A DNA stretch of 5,384 nt from Planctomycetaceae bacterium (lineage in GTDB: Bacteria; Planctomycetota; Planctomycetia; Pirellulales; UBA1268): the NCBI GenBank assembly GCA_018694455.1, contig JABHNP010000202.1, positions 1-5,384 on the forward strand, in the 5' to 3' direction. The stretch's first letter is position 1. Each line of letters opens with the position of its first letter. The notes below the pieces were generated by a model that saw only the letters and a list, made by a program, of their open reading frames with translations, did not search any database and was not told the origin of the DNA. Below are positions 5,378 to 5,384 of the stretch, one piece after another. The position numbers and the translations under genes are program-made.

Positions 5378-5384
5378 AGCGGAA

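Overview
The window holds bacterial chromosomal housekeeping genes with mid-range base composition and few Shine-Dalgarno-like sites. A planctomycete (Planctomycetota, Pirellulales-like) is the best guess. It rests on remembered resemblance of the NarL-type regulator and the 78-residue protein at the right edge to planctomycete proteins, plus weak ribosome binding sites and an LPS-export permease that implies an outer membrane. No similarity search was possible, so the taxon is inference at about 50-60% confidence.

Layout from left to right: (1) 1-998, minus strand: an LptF/LptG-family permease, open at the left window edge, so only its first 332 codons are present. A 155-codon plus-strand frame inside it is a shadow. 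(2) 999-1137: a divergent intergenic region with a plausible sigma70-type promoter for the permease. (3) 1138-2985, plus strand: comF (zinc-ribbon phosphoribosyltransferase) followed after 30 nt by hemC (hydroxymethylbilane synthase), probably one operon. (4) 2986-3488: about 500 nt without a convincing gene. It holds two small inverted repeats just after hemC, a notable two-part hairpin at 3220-3248, and a doubtful 61-codon ORF that overlaps the next start by 8 nt. (5) 3489-4133, plus strand: a NarL/FixJ-type response regulator with no histidine kinase in view. (6) 4140-5063, minus strand: a XerC/XerD tyrosine recombinase with a complete catalytic set, tail to tail with the regulator and only 6 nt away. 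(7) 5126-5362, minus strand: a 78-residue protein of unknown function with the best ribosome binding site in the window, upstream of the recombinase and probably co-transcribed with it.

The genes serve separate core functions: LPS transport, nucleotide/DNA-uptake-related PRTase, tetrapyrrole synthesis, signalling, and chromosome dimer resolution. I see no mobile element, CRISPR array, tRNA, rRNA or defence cassette, and no clear undescribed system. The points most worth a second look are the structured intergenic region before the response regulator, the small protein ahead of xerC, and the terminator-free convergent junction.
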